A program made the translations under genes and the position numbers. DNA of 23,436 nt. It comes from an uncultured Bacilli bacterium (GTDB lineage: Bacteria; Bacillota_I; Bacilli_A; RF39; UBA660). The number at the start of each line of letters is the position of its first letter. The first letter of the stretch is position 1. The stretch spans positions 1 to 23,436 of the forward strand of contig CAJUTW010000022.1 in assembly GCA_910589335.1 (NCBI GenBank), written 5' to 3'. This document shows positions 7,701-15,615 of this stretch, piece after piece. The notes beneath the pieces were generated by a model. The model was not told the DNA's origin. It saw only the letters and a program-made list of their open reading frames with translations, and searched no databases.

Positions 7701-10700
7701 AAACTTGCTCTTCTTCAGATAAATTAGATATTTTACCAGCTTGAGTCCATTTTTCTCCATCCATACTAACGTAAACTGTAGCATTTTTGATTAAAATTGG
7801 ATCAGCTTCTTTATAACTTTTTTGAATAAATTCTAATGCTGAAATATATTTTGGTTGATCTAATTTTATTGTTAAGAACGGTTTAATATCTTGTGTTAAT
7901 ACTGAATATCTAAAGTCTGTATGCCATAAAGTATTAAGGTTTCCATCTATAGCATTAGGTGCATAGTATGGTCTTGCAGCATCAACTGATTGAGTTGAGA
8001 ATCCATGCATAGTTAAATGTTTAATAGGAATATATTTTCTATTTTTAGGTTGTTTGTCTTCAGTAAATTGATATTTTATAGTATCACTTGCTGTTGTAAT
8101 TCCTGTTGCTTTTCTTCTTACTAATAAAGTTTTAGTTCCTTTTACATTTGGTTCTTCATCTTTAAATGATGTCCATGTTTCTTCTCCAGATATTTTCCAT
8201 TCAAGACTTTCTTGATCTGGTTGAGCAATTGGTCTATTTTCTAAATCATTTAAATATCCTTTTTCTGGAGTTTCACCTTTTCGAATATTTATTTTATATT
8301 CAGTTTTATCTCCATCTAAAACAATTTTTATTTTGTCTTTAGTGTTAATTTTTTCTAGTTCATTTTCAGATAATTTGTGACTACTAGAAGTTACTTTTTG
8401 CCATGTAGTACCACCATCAATACTATATTTCCAATTTTTATTTTTAAAATCATCAAATAATACTATACTTCCAGCTTGAGATCCATCAAATGAGAATGAT
8501 GCTACTGATTTTACTGTAGTATCTTCATAAAAATTGAAGGCTCTTGCAGTAATCCAATTACCATTTGTTCTATCTGCAACTATTTTTATATATTGAACTC
8601 TTTGTGGATTTTCAATATCAAAGCTTTTTATATTTGCTATAGCTTCTTCTACTGTAGTTGTATTGTTAGTATAAGTTAAACCTTTTTGATTAGAAAGTAC
8701 CATCCAGTTTTCACCATCTATACTTCCCCAAACAGTTCCATCATAAATTTTTCCATTTCCACCTGCAGCAGGAACAAATTCAACTGCAGAAATATTATAC
8801 GGTTTATCTAATTTAACTGTAATATAACGTTTAGTATCAGATCCATCCCAAGCAGAATGCCATCTTGTATTATAATTTGCATCTAATGCATTAGTAGCAT
8901 TACCTTGTTGATTTGTAGCTTCTGTTGATACAGCTTCAAGTGATAAATGTGATACTGGAATATATTTTCTCTTATTATTTATAATGTCTTTTGTAAAATT
9001 ATAAGTTGTACTTGTAGTAGAGGCTAGATAAGTATCTGTTGCTCCCATTCTTAAAATAACGGATTTATCTCCTGTTAAAACTGGTTGTTTATTTTTATAT
9101 CTTGTCCAACTATCTTTTTCATTATACTTCCATTCAATAGAATCAACTGCTCCAAGTAATTTATTTTCTAAATCACTAGCAAATAGAGTTGCAGGTAATC
9201 CTGCTGATTCTTTTATATCAATTTTATATAAGTTTTCATCAGAATAGTTTACACCTACTATATGAACGTATAAATCATTTTCAGATGTCATTGAATTGAT
9301 TTCTTTTTGTGTTAATTGTAATTTGTGTTCTTCTTGTGCTGAAAAACTAACTTCTTTCCAAGTTTTTTTGCCATCTAAACTATAATCCCAACGTACACCA
9401 TTTCCGTCAAATCTACTTGATAATACTATTTTTCCAGCATCATCACCATCGAAAGAGAATGTTGCGATAGTTGAATCCATTTCACCTAATAAATAGTTTG
9501 CCATTAATCTTGTAATATTTGGTTGTAAAACTTCAGGTGACCCATTAGGAAGAACACTTCCTTCTTTTAAGATTCTTGTTATTAATAAAGTAAATTTAAA
9601 AGATTCTTGTTGACTTGTTAGTTTTGGCTTAATTTGATTAGTCATTTGATACATTGGTAAAGGGTAATATTTTAATGTTTCTGCAATTTCTTTTGCAAGT
9701 TCATAATATTGTTCTTCAGTTTTACTATCAGAATCATTATAAGTTAATATTAATCCATACCATGCATTTAAGTTTAAAGGTTGTATTTCTAATGCTTTTC
9801 TATACATTTCCTCTTTTTTTGCTAAATCTGTATATGAATCTGCAATATATACAAACTTTTGACTTTGTTCATATATATCAAAATGATTAACAACTTCTTG
9901 TGCTAAATGTATATATGTTCCAGTATATCCACTAGCATAAGGAGCATTTGCCCATCCTAAAAGTCCTGATGATCCTGTGTATGCCCATCCACTAACGTCG
10001 TTATCGATACCCCAGAATCCTTCACCATTACTATTTTGAAAATAATTTATATGAGCTGCATGTCCTGGTTGTCCAACAACTGCATCAGGAAGACCAAGAA
10101 CTCCTCTGATATTTGATCCAGTTTTAGAAATACCTCCACAAACTGCACCTGTACCGAATTTATTTCGCATGTTCATCCATACTTTATAAATTTTTTTATC
10201 TGATGTACCTCTAGGTATTTGTAAATTATATTCTGGTACATCTACTCCTCCTGGAATTGTATAAGTAACATCCCATAATCCGATTCTTTGTCCTTCATGT
10301 TCTTCATCTGGAATAGAGAATAATTGATTAAAGTATTCTTTATTTTCTTCTGCATAATAAACAGGATTTCCATAATTTGGCCATACGTATGCTATATATT
10401 TATGTGGCCATAAACGAGAACTTCCCTCTTTTTTTATTAATTCTCGAACATAAGCATTTAACCATAGTATTGATTGATCATCGATATTATTTGCCATAAC
10501 ATAACGCATTTCTTCTACAGTGTAATTTTCGAACCATGTGTTATAATCCATACCATTTGGTCCTTCAAATAGATTATTTTTATGCATATACTTAATAATA
10601 GCATATCTTCTAACAGAATCTGATTGATTTTCTTTAGATGAAGCATTATCCATCCATAGACCAACAAGACCTGCGTGAGTTAAAGATAAAGATGTTGCCA

Positions 10701-11667
10701 TTCTTAAATATAAATCTCCAAGTACTGTTCCATATTTTGTAACTTCAGTATTATTAAAATCATTTTTATAGTTTCTATATAATCTAGAATATTGTGTTAA
10801 AGATTTATAGTAGTTATTACCAGCAGGTTTTCCACCTAAAATATAATATTTTAAGGCTTTTGGATTTGACATTAAATAATCTAGTGCAGCTTTATTATCA
10901 GCACTTTCATTATAGAAAGAGTTAATAGTAAATTCTCCAACATTTTGAATAAGTTGTCTTTTTAATATGTTAAACTCAATGTCACCTGTTAAATCAGCCT
11001 GTCCAGTATATTGTGCTTTAATAATTTCATTATATTCCTCAACAGATTTGAAAGCCGATGATTGATCTTCATCATTTTCTAATCTAGCATTGGCATAAAC
11101 TGAATGATCTTGTGCATTTGAACCATTATCATTAGCACATAAACGTAAATATTTAGCACCACTCAAATCAACTTTAATAAGAGATGCATTTTCACCTGGT
11201 TTTTTTGTCATTTCAACTTTTGGTTCTCCCCAATCTTTTCCATCTTTAGATGTTGAAATTACAAATTTAACTCCATTACCACCTGTAGAGGTAGAATTTA
11301 AACCAATAAAAGCAGTAAAATACTTATAATTATATTTACTAATATCATAAGTTACTTGTGAAGTAGCATGTGCCCAAATACCTTTATTGAATGTAAAAAT
11401 ATTATTTTCTACTTTTAAAGTAATTTTATTTCCACCACTTACTTCATCATTTCTTATTTTATCATATCTTGTATAAGATTGATCTGCAATGTATTCTATG
11501 TCTGATAAATATGTAGAATTATCAGTATTTGAATTCATATACATTATAGTTTGATTTTTAATGTTTTCATTTTTTACTGGGCTACTTAATTCTATACCTG
11601 TTCCAATAAAAACTAAAGATAACCCAAACAATAATAAAATCATTATAAATGACTTTTTCTTTAACAT
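4756..11667 (-). CDS. Large modular cell-surface protein: NPCBM, possible transglutaminase-like region, F5/8C modules, ten Ig-like repeats
   Basis: 2303 residues, exported and membrane-anchored. Order: a signal peptide or N-terminal anchor (residues 1-30, KKK then a hydrophobic stretch); an NPCBM-like sugar-binding domain (about 52-199, with GIWAHATSQVTYDIS and KDGKDWGEP); an alpha-rich region (about 205-590) holding VCGG (Cys510), GQPGHAAH (His536/His539) and GIDND (Asp555/Asp557), an order typical of transglutaminase/papain-like enzymes; a TPR-like segment (about 600-650); two copies of a beta-sandwich plus linker plus F5/8 type C module (about 733-1049 and 1054-1358); ten Ig-like repeats (1367-2084); a Lys/Pro linker; a small C-terminal domain; and one membrane helix (2271-2290) with a basic tail. 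There is no LPXTG. Catalysis is inferred from motif order only. It is monocistronic, with a strong promoter and a GGGGGA site before ATG 11667. Likely role: binding and perhaps processing host or dietary glycoprotein. Confidence 0.85.
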   Translation of the reverse strand: MLKKKSFIMILLLFGLSLVFIGTGIELSSPVKNENIKNQTIMYMNSNTDNSTYLSDIEYIADQSYTRYDKIRNDEVSGGNKITLKVENNIFTFNKGIWAHATSQVTYDISKYNYKYFTAFIGLNSTSTGGNGVKFVISTSKDGKDWGEPKVEMTKKPGENASLIKVDLSGAKYLRLCANDNGSNAQDHSVYANARLENDEDQSSAFKSVEEYNEIIKAQYTGQADLTGDIEFNILKRQLIQNVGEFTINSFYNESADNKAALDYLMSNPKALKYYILGGKPAGNNYYKSLTQYSRLYRNYKNDFNNTEVTKYGTVLGDLYLRMATSLSLTHAGLVGLWMDNASSKENQSDSVRRYAIIKYMHKNNLFEGPNGMDYNTWFENYTVEEMRYVMANNIDDQSILWLNAYVRELIKKEGSSRLWPHKYIAYVWPNYGNPVYYAEENKEYFNQLFSIPDEEHEGQRIGLWDVTYTIPGGVDVPEYNLQIPRGTSDKKIYKVWMNMRNKFGTGAVCGGISKTGSNIRGVLGLPDAVVGQPGHAAHINYFQNSNGEGFWGIDNDVSGWAYTGSSGLLGWANAPYASGYTGTYIHLAQEVVNHFDIYEQSQKFVYIADSYTDLAKKEEMYRKALEIQPLNLNAWYGLILTYNDSDSKTEEQYYELAKEIAETLKYYPLPMYQMTNQIKPKLTSQQESFKFTLLITRILKEGSVLPNGSPEVLQPNITRLMANYLLGEMDSTIATFSFDGDDAGKIVLSSRFDGNGVRWDYSLDGKKTWKEVSFSAQEEHKLQLTQKEINSMTSENDLYVHIVGVNYSDENLYKIDIKESAGLPATLFASDLENKLLGAVDSIEWKYNEKDSWTRYKNKQPVLTGDKSVILRMGATDTYLASTTSTTYNFTKDIINNKRKYIPVSHLSLEAVSTEATNQQGNATNALDANYNTRWHSAWDGSDTKRYITVKLDKPYNISAVEFVPAAGGNGKIYDGTVWGSIDGENWMVLSNQKGLTYTNNTTTVEEAIANIKSFDIENPQRVQYIKIVADRTNGNWITARAFNFYEDTTVKSVASFSFDGSQAGSIVLFDDFKNKNWKYSIDGGTTWQKVTSSSHKLSENELEKINTKDKIKIVLDGDKTEYKINIRKGETPEKGYLNDLENRPIAQPDQESLEWKISGEETWTSFKDEEPNVKGTKTLLVRRKATGITTASDTIKYQFTEDKQPKNRKYIPIKHLTMHGFSTQSVDAARPYYAPNAIDGNLNTLWHTDFRYSVLTQDIKPFLTIKLDQPKYISALEFIQKSYKEADPILIKNATVYVSMDGEKWTQAGKISNLSEEEQVLRKINFSKSLQAQYVKLEMETYGIFASISMINLFEDKTNAPVVTPTAKVKYSTTSLTNKNVTATLVEESTDITVTNNGGKKTYTFTKNGTFTFEFVDEDGNKGKTTATVKNIDKTAPTAKVKYSTTQPTNKNVVATLFDASEEIKITNNGGKNTYTFTKNGIFTFEFVDKAGNKGTAKAVVNNITTETSKVEIKYSTTQPTNKNVIATLTSNNNITITNNGGKNTYTFTKNGTFTFEYVDASGNKKTATATVKNIDKTAPTAKVKYSTTQPTNKNVVVTLTDYSEEIKITNNGGKNTYTFTKNGTFTFEFVDKAGNKGTAKAIVNNINKVAPTAKVVYSTTKPTNKNVIATLIGLDKDITIINNGGKNTYTFTKNGTFTFEFKDKAGNIGSVVAIVKNIDKVAPIGKIKYSTTKQTNKDVTVTLDANEEITITNNNGKSSYIFTDNGTFTFEFVDKAGNKGVATATVNNIDKIAPTAKVKYSTTQPTNKNVVATLFDASEEITITNNNGSENYSFEENGTFIFEFVDKAGNKGTAKAIVNNIDKIAPTAKVKYSTTKPTTKDVVVTLADYSEDITITNNGGKNTYKFTKNGVFTFEFIDKAGNKGSVMAIVNNIKKVAPSAKIVYSTKELTNKNVTATLSGLGKDIKIINNGGKNTYTFTENGVFTFEFTDSKGQIGSLVAVVNNIDKVAPTANVIYSPTTLTSGVVIATLTNYSEEIKILNNNGKNTYTFKENGKFEFKISDKAGNITIIEAKVTWIDKSSVEKPVKPSKPNKPATSNKPVIVVPSNSNNNKNYVNNQTESIINTLKTFTAGRITLKVPANTWLDNTDLKVKYLELSSIIQEKLGGENEYFEIFVEPQQNNNTSMKMIIDLDPEKKLAGIYKVINNKKVEKLEYINLGNNQIEVDIDSLGEYLISYKDENNKVNDELSDNENDKNKVQEVKEEETNKTLIIITIIATLATGIISLLLNKKSKEEIEFKDI
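5416..7569 (-). repeat. Ten tandem repeats of about 215 nt coding for Ig-like domains
   Basis: Each unit encodes about 72 residues with the pattern PTAKVKYSTT, TNKNV, ITITNNGGKNTYTF, NGTFTFEFVDKAGNKG and a closing VNNIDK. Unit 1 runs from 7569 to 7354. Neighbouring units are very alike in DNA (for example the unit starts near 7353, 6918 and 6280), while the last unit (about 5416-5640) is the most diverged. Number of copies may vary between strains and short-read assembly here could collapse or expand it. Confidence 0.9.
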
Positions 11668-11696
11668 AAACCTATTCCCCCTCGATTTGTTAACAT

Positions 11697-11725
11697 ATTA
11701 TAACATAAAACCTTATAAAATGCAA
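11697..11725 (-). promoter_or_regulatory. Promoter of the surface-protein gene
   Basis: On the minus strand TTGCAT is followed by a 17-nt spacer and TATAAT, with TGT just before the -10 box (extended -10). The predicted start lies about 20 nt before ATG 11667. This is the best-matched promoter in the window together with that of tsaD. Confidence 0.8.
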
Positions 11726-11778
11726 GTTTTTTCGACTTTATTTGATTTTTTTATATGTTAAAACTATAAATGAAGTGG

Positions 11779-11811
11779 AAAAAAAAGAGAAACTAATTGC
11801 TTAATTTCTCT
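11779..11811 (-). terminator. Terminator after the secreted-protein gene
   Basis: On the minus strand AGAGAAA (11811-11805) pairs with TTTCTCT (11792-11786), extended inward by A-T pairs, and is followed by eight U residues. It separates the secreted-protein transcript from the surface-protein promoter. Confidence 0.8.
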
Positions 11812-11857
11812 AATCTATATAATTTTAAATTTATCACGCGACTGATTAAAAATAAAG

Positions 11858-12604
11858 TTATACTGCTATGTCGACACCATTCATGTCGTCATAAATTTTA
11901 CTAGCTTTCTCACCAAACTCGAAAACTCCACCAAAGCCAATACCAGAAATTTTATAATCTCTACTTATTGCTAATGTAGTTTCACTCATAGCATGTTGAT
12001 AACTAGCATATACATGGCCATTTCTAGAAACATAAAAATCTTGATTAATAATTAGACCTGTACCAGTAGGTATCTTAAATGAACTACCAAATCCCTTTTT
12101 CTCAGTAACTTGTAGATCATCTGAAAAATATGTCTTATCAGAAGAACTTACCCTAGTATGCGGTGTGGTAATAAGTTGGAGCCCATTATCAAAGCTACAA
12201 CCCATAACGTCATAACTTTTAACTTTAGGAACTCCTAACCAGGTTAAGACAACTGATATGGCACAATTATTCGAATCACAAGACCTAGAGATTTTTATGC
12301 TTTTTGCAAGTGATTGATGAAATGTGCCTCTGGTTAATGGCGTATCATTATAAGTAACTACTTTTTCTTCATATTCTCTATCCATAATATTATTATCATC
12401 AAATCTTTGATACTCTTCTTTAGTCATCATTTTTTGATAACCATCCCAGTACATTTTAGTTAAAAAATCATACTCTTCTTTAGTTAAAGATACACCGTTA
12501 TCATTTGTGAAATAAATCTCTTTAGCTGAAACTAAAGTAAATGAACTAAAAAATGATAAACATAATAATGATAGTAATATTAGTCTAGACTTTACTCTTA
12601 GCAT
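11858..12604 (-). CDS. Secreted protein of unknown function next to a membrane XRE regulator
   Basis: 248 residues from ATG 12604, chosen because GGAGGG lies about 9 nt upstream and a typical signal peptide (basic start, hydrophobic LILLSLLCLSFF, cleavage near VSA/KE at 27/28) then begins immediately. The frame is open back to 12664 but that would bury the signal peptide. The mature part has an N-terminal charged helical stretch (about 38-85), Cys109 and Cys114 in CDSNNC, Cys136 in DVMGCS, and a Gly/Ser-rich beta-like C-terminal half with GFGSSFKIP and ISGIGFGGVFEFG. An SYDVMG segment resembles motifs I associate loosely with uncharacterised secreted Bacillota proteins; no function follows. 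The Cys pair may form a disulfide. It lies directly downstream of the regulator gene and may be sensed or controlled by it. Confidence 0.75.
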   Translation of the reverse strand: MLRVKSRLILLSLLCLSFFSSFTLVSAKEIYFTNDNGVSLTKEEYDFLTKMYWDGYQKMMTKEEYQRFDDNNIMDREYEEKVVTYNDTPLTRGTFHQSLAKSIKISRSCDSNNCAISVVLTWLGVPKVKSYDVMGCSFDNGLQLITTPHTRVSSSDKTYFSDDLQVTEKKGFGSSFKIPTGTGLIINQDFYVSRNGHVYASYQHAMSETTLAISRDYKISGIGFGGVFEFGEKASKIYDDMNGVDIAV

Positions 12605-12626
12605 ATTATACTTCCCTCCTTTCCAA

Positions 12627-12655
12627 CAATAATCATAACCTATTATTTGTTCAAG
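12627..12655 (-). promoter_or_regulatory. Candidate promoter for the secreted-protein gene
   Basis: TTGAAC, 17-nt spacer and TATTGT on the minus strand, placing a start near 12620, about 16 nt before ATG 12604. It lies after the end of the XRE regulator, so the secreted gene could be expressed both alone and by read-through. Confidence 0.4.
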
Positions 12656-12674
12656 GAATAGCAAATATTACTTG

Positions 12675-13802
12675 CTAGTCAGTATTTAAGATATATTTAT
12701 TAACATAATTAGTTAATTTTTCATAAATTTCTTCTTCAGATTTAGTTATTTTTGTGTCATTACTTATTGTGAAAAATTTATCATCGATTTGTGAATTATC
12801 TTTAACTTTAGAATAAATTATTGATACTGTATTATTCAAATAACAATTCCAACTTTCTTTATAATCATCAGTTGTAACTTCAATTAATAATTTTCTATCT
12901 TGTAATTCTATATTAATATTTTCATTATCATTTTCTACTACAAGTTTATAACTTTCATCTTGTTTTGTACCTTTATTCTCCATACTTAATTTTATTTTAT
13001 CGTAGATTAAAGGAGTAGTTATTGTGGATTTGTTATTTTCTAAAAGATCTTTTTCTCTGTTGTAGAATATTAAATTATTAGAAAAATCCTTTTTAACAAT
13101 TAATTTCATCCTATTTGATTTATCCTTGTAGTTGACTTCTAAATATAAATTATTAATTATATATTTTAACTCATCACTAGTAAAACCTTCATTGTAACCA
13201 TAATTAGAAGTTATTAATATATCAGTTTTACTATCTCTATAAAGAACTTTTTCTTGATTATTTTTATCTTTAAAGTATAGTTTTACACTGTCAATATTAT
13301 TATCTTTATTTACTTTTATTAATTCGCCTAATCTAATATATATTTTTTGCTTAGTACTTATGATTATTCCATTATAAGTTTTAAAGTTTTCATTTTCTCC
13401 TTGTACTTTATATACTTTTATTGAGTTATAAGAAGTTAAAAAATAATAAATAAAGAATCCAGCTATTAATGTTAAGACAATACAGACGAAAAATAATGTT
13501 CTTGCTTTTATTACTCGTCCTTTTAGTATAATCTCATCTACTAAGCTTAAAGCTACTTTACTATTAGGATCCTCTGTCTTTATTTCATTTGGGAGTCTTT
13601 CTCCTGCTAAAAGATCGTTAATACTAACTTCAAAAATTTCACCTAGAATAATTAATGTTTGAGAATCTGGTAAAGATTTACCTAGTTCCCAAGAACTAAC
13701 TGCTTGTCGAGTTACAGGTATTAGTACTGCTAATCCAGTTTGACTCAGACCTTTTTCTTTTCTCAACTTGAAAATAAATCTTCCAATTTTGTTCATATCC
13801 AT
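12675..13802 (-). CDS. Membrane-spanning XRE-family regulator with extracytoplasmic domain
   Basis: 375 residues. An N-terminal XRE helix-turn-helix (about 8-66, with TRQAVSSWELGKSLP as recognition region) is followed by a cytoplasmic linker, one transmembrane helix (about 102-124) and a domain of about 250 residues, mostly beta-like and rich in Lys/Asn, that should lie outside the membrane. This is the plan of one-component transmembrane transcription regulators: outside sensing, DNA binding inside. No enzymatic motif is seen in the outer part and I do not recognise its family. ATG 13802 is 7 nt from the core of AGGTGGTGAT; ATG 13796 is an alternative. It precedes the secreted-protein gene on the same strand and is divergent from a second XRE gene across 141 bp. 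Confidence 0.82.
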   Translation of the reverse strand: MDMNKIGRFIFKLRKEKGLSQTGLAVLIPVTRQAVSSWELGKSLPDSQTLIILGEIFEVSINDLLAGERLPNEIKTEDPNSKVALSLVDEIILKGRVIKARTLFFVCIVLTLIAGFFIYYFLTSYNSIKVYKVQGENENFKTYNGIIISTKQKIYIRLGELIKVNKDNNIDSVKLYFKDKNNQEKVLYRDSKTDILITSNYGYNEGFTSDELKYIINNLYLEVNYKDKSNRMKLIVKKDFSNNLIFYNREKDLLENNKSTITTPLIYDKIKLSMENKGTKQDESYKLVVENDNENINIELQDRKLLIEVTTDDYKESWNCYLNNTVSIIYSKVKDNSQIDDKFFTISNDTKITKSEEEIYEKLTNYVNKYILNTD

Positions 13803-13835
13803 AATATCACCACCTTTACTTTAATATTCAGTTAA

Positions 13836-13844
13836 ATAATACCA
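13836..13844 (-). promoter_or_regulatory. Candidate extended -10 promoter of the membrane XRE regulator
   Basis: The minus strand reads TGGTATTAT, about 34 nt before ATG 13802. The 141-bp divergent region 13803-13943 is very AT-rich and contains a run of five C (13883-13887 on the plus strand) and no clear operator repeat that I can see. Confidence 0.4.
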
Positions 13845-13943
13845 TAAATAGACTTAAATTAATTATTAACAATTATCATATTCCCCCTATTATTTATAAT
13901 AATTTATTTATAAAATGGAATAATATTTCTAGGTGATGGAAAA

Positions 13944-14393
13944 ATGATTGTTGAAAATCTTAGAAATAGTAGAGAAAATTTAGAATTAAAACAGAAGGAG
14001 GTAGCTGAATTTTTTGGTGTACACTTTTCGACAGTTTCTGGTTGGGAAACTGGAAAGGATACAATTCCAATTCAAAGATTAATTGAATATGCAAATGAAT
14101 ATAATTTAAGTTTAGATTATTTATTTGGTTTAATAGCTAAAAATGAAGAATATTATCCAATAGAGTTGGATTTAAATTTATTAGCTATTAATTTAACTAA
14201 TTTAAGAATTTCTCATAATTATACTCAAGCTTTTATAGCTAGTAAGCTTAATACTAATCAATCTGCTTATTGTCATTATGAAAAAGCTAAATATATTATA
14301 CCTACTTCTTTTATTTATGGTTTGACAAAAATATATAAAAAGAAAATTTCTATAGATAAGTTGTTTGGAAGAGTTAAGAAAAGTATTAAATAA
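13944..14393 (+). CDS. Transcription regulator with two XRE helix-turn-helix domains
   Basis: 149 residues. The first XRE domain (about 2-62) is canonical: QKEVAEFFGVHFSTVSGWE, then YNLSLDYLFG. The second (about 80-142) repeats the same plan with YTQAFIASKLNTNQSAYCHYE and KKISIDKLFG, so the gene arose by domain duplication; the two are now quite different. No sensor domain follows. ATG 13944 is preceded by AGGTGAT with 6 nt spacing. It is the only intact plus-strand gene in the window, divergent from the membrane regulator, so the two may share or compete for the intervening control region. Confidence 0.85.
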   Translation: MIVENLRNSRENLELKQKEVAEFFGVHFSTVSGWETGKDTIPIQRLIEYANEYNLSLDYLFGLIAKNEEYYPIELDLNLLAINLTNLRISHNYTQAFIASKLNTNQSAYCHYEKAKYIIPTSFIYGLTKIYKKKISIDKLFGRVKKSIK

Positions 14394-14407
14394 ACATATT
14401 TTTTTTG

Positions 14408-14437
14408 AAAGGAAGAATAAAAAACTTCCTTTTATTT
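14408..14437 (+). terminator. Terminator of the double-XRE gene
   Basis: An 8-bp stem AAAGGAAG (14408-14415) with CTTCCTTT (14425-14432), 9-nt loop, followed by TTATTTT-type T-rich sequence on the plus strand. It overlaps the stop codon of the convergent dehydrogenase gene. Confidence 0.8.
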
Positions 14438-15508
14438 TATATATTCATTTAAATTTTTAGAACGGTATAATAGTTCATTCATTTTGCATGTTGGTATAAA
14501 ACCAGGATTTGCATTTATAACATCTGGAATACGATTAACTATTGTTGCACATGTTAATTCTACTGTTGCTGGTTTATTAACTGTTATTGTAGTATCTGGC
14601 TCTCCTAAAACTGACCATTCATTTTTATCAAATTCTTCAGGGCCATAAACCTTTCCAATACATTCTGCTTCTATTGTAATTCCTTCTTCTGTTTCTGTAG
14701 TTACAATGGCACTCATTCCTGTTGCGTCTCCTTTTTTTATAGTTTTATTTAAAGTTATAGATTTAATATCTTCTTTATAAGTTGTTGGTATGCATTTTTG
14801 AGACTGACTTTTTATAGTTAGACCTAATTTTTTTATTAGCCATCCATTTACATTCCACATATAAGATGGTAAAAATTCTTTATTTTTTATTAATTTTTTT
14901 CGTTCTTCATCTGATATTTTATCAATACTTGCAATTTGTTTATCAAATTCACTTAATGTTAAACCTGCTCCATGGGCATTAGCTAAGGCTATACCATAGT
15001 CTTCAACATTGTACGAAGAACTTCCTTTTATTTTTGTTATTTTATGAGATGACGATGCTATTGCACTAACTAATTCTCCCCAATAAATATCTTGATAGCC
15101 AGATCCTGTTATTGTACAGTTATTTTCTTTTGCTAATTTATCAATTTCTTCTGTTAATTGTGGATTAGAGTTTTGTGGAAAAAATGCTTCTTCACAAGTA
15201 GTTATTGCATTAATTCCTAAACTTGCACACAATTTTAGAGCTTCTTCTACATCGTTTAATAAACTCATTGTTGTTACAATACAAATATCTGGTTTTAAAT
15301 TACTTAAAACTTCTTTTGCATCAGCAACACTAGAAATTATTACTCCTTTATTTTCACATTCCATTATTTGACCAATATCTTTTCCAATAACATTTGGATT
15401 TATATCAATCGCTCCTACAATTTCTGCTCCTTTTTCAAAAACATATCTCATTGAATATTTAGCCATATTTCCTGTTCCATATTGAACTACGCGTAATTTT
15501 TTATTCAT
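14432..15508 (-). CDS. DapB-fold dehydrogenase, 2,4-diaminopentanoate dehydrogenase-like
   Basis: 358 residues. A Rossmann domain begins at once with VVQYGTGNMA (dinucleotide-binding GxGxxA, residues 8-16) and AIDINPNVIGKDIG, as in dihydrodipicolinate-reductase-fold enzymes; the C-terminal half carries GSGYQDIYWGELVSAI and a long mixed domain. At this length it fits the 2,4-diaminopentanoate dehydrogenase (ornithine fermentation) group rather than DapB, which is about 250-270 residues. None of the other ornithine-pathway genes (ornithine aminomutase, thiolase) is in the window, so the substrate is uncertain; another amino acid or hydroxy-acid dehydrogenation is possible. ATG 15508 follows GGAGAA. 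It appears to be transcribed alone, between two terminators. Confidence 0.65.
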   Translation of the reverse strand: MNKKLRVVQYGTGNMAKYSMRYVFEKGAEIVGAIDINPNVIGKDIGQIMECENKGVIISSVADAKEVLSNLKPDICIVTTMSLLNDVEEALKLCASLGINAITTCEEAFFPQNSNPQLTEEIDKLAKENNCTITGSGYQDIYWGELVSAIASSSHKITKIKGSSSYNVEDYGIALANAHGAGLTLSEFDKQIASIDKISDEERKKLIKNKEFLPSYMWNVNGWLIKKLGLTIKSQSQKCIPTTYKEDIKSITLNKTIKKGDATGMSAIVTTETEEGITIEAECIGKVYGPEEFDKNEWSVLGEPDTTITVNKPATVELTCATIVNRIPDVINANPGFIPTCKMNELLYRSKNLNEYIK

Positions 15509-15575
15509 ATTTTCTTCTCCTTTTTATTCTAATATTATAATAACCTATAACTAATTTTTTATTAATTTTTTCATA

Positions 15576-15611
15576 AAAAAGAAAAAAGAAGAGTTTTACT
15601 CTCTTTTTTTT
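15576..15611 (-). terminator. Terminator after the FIST gene
   Basis: On the minus strand AGAGT and ACTCT pair around a 3-nt loop, extended by A-T pairs past one bulge, and are followed by two T runs. It lies between the FIST stop codon and the next gene. Confidence 0.65.
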
Positions 15612-15615
15612 TTAA

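Noticed and set aside
12604..12664. Longer N-terminus for the secreted protein from 12664
   Set aside because: It would place 20 residues before the signal peptide and ignore the GGAGGG site serving ATG 12604.
13803..13943. Riboswitch or operator array between the divergent regulators
   Set aside because: I see only AT-rich sequence and a C run; no convincing long stem or repeated site.
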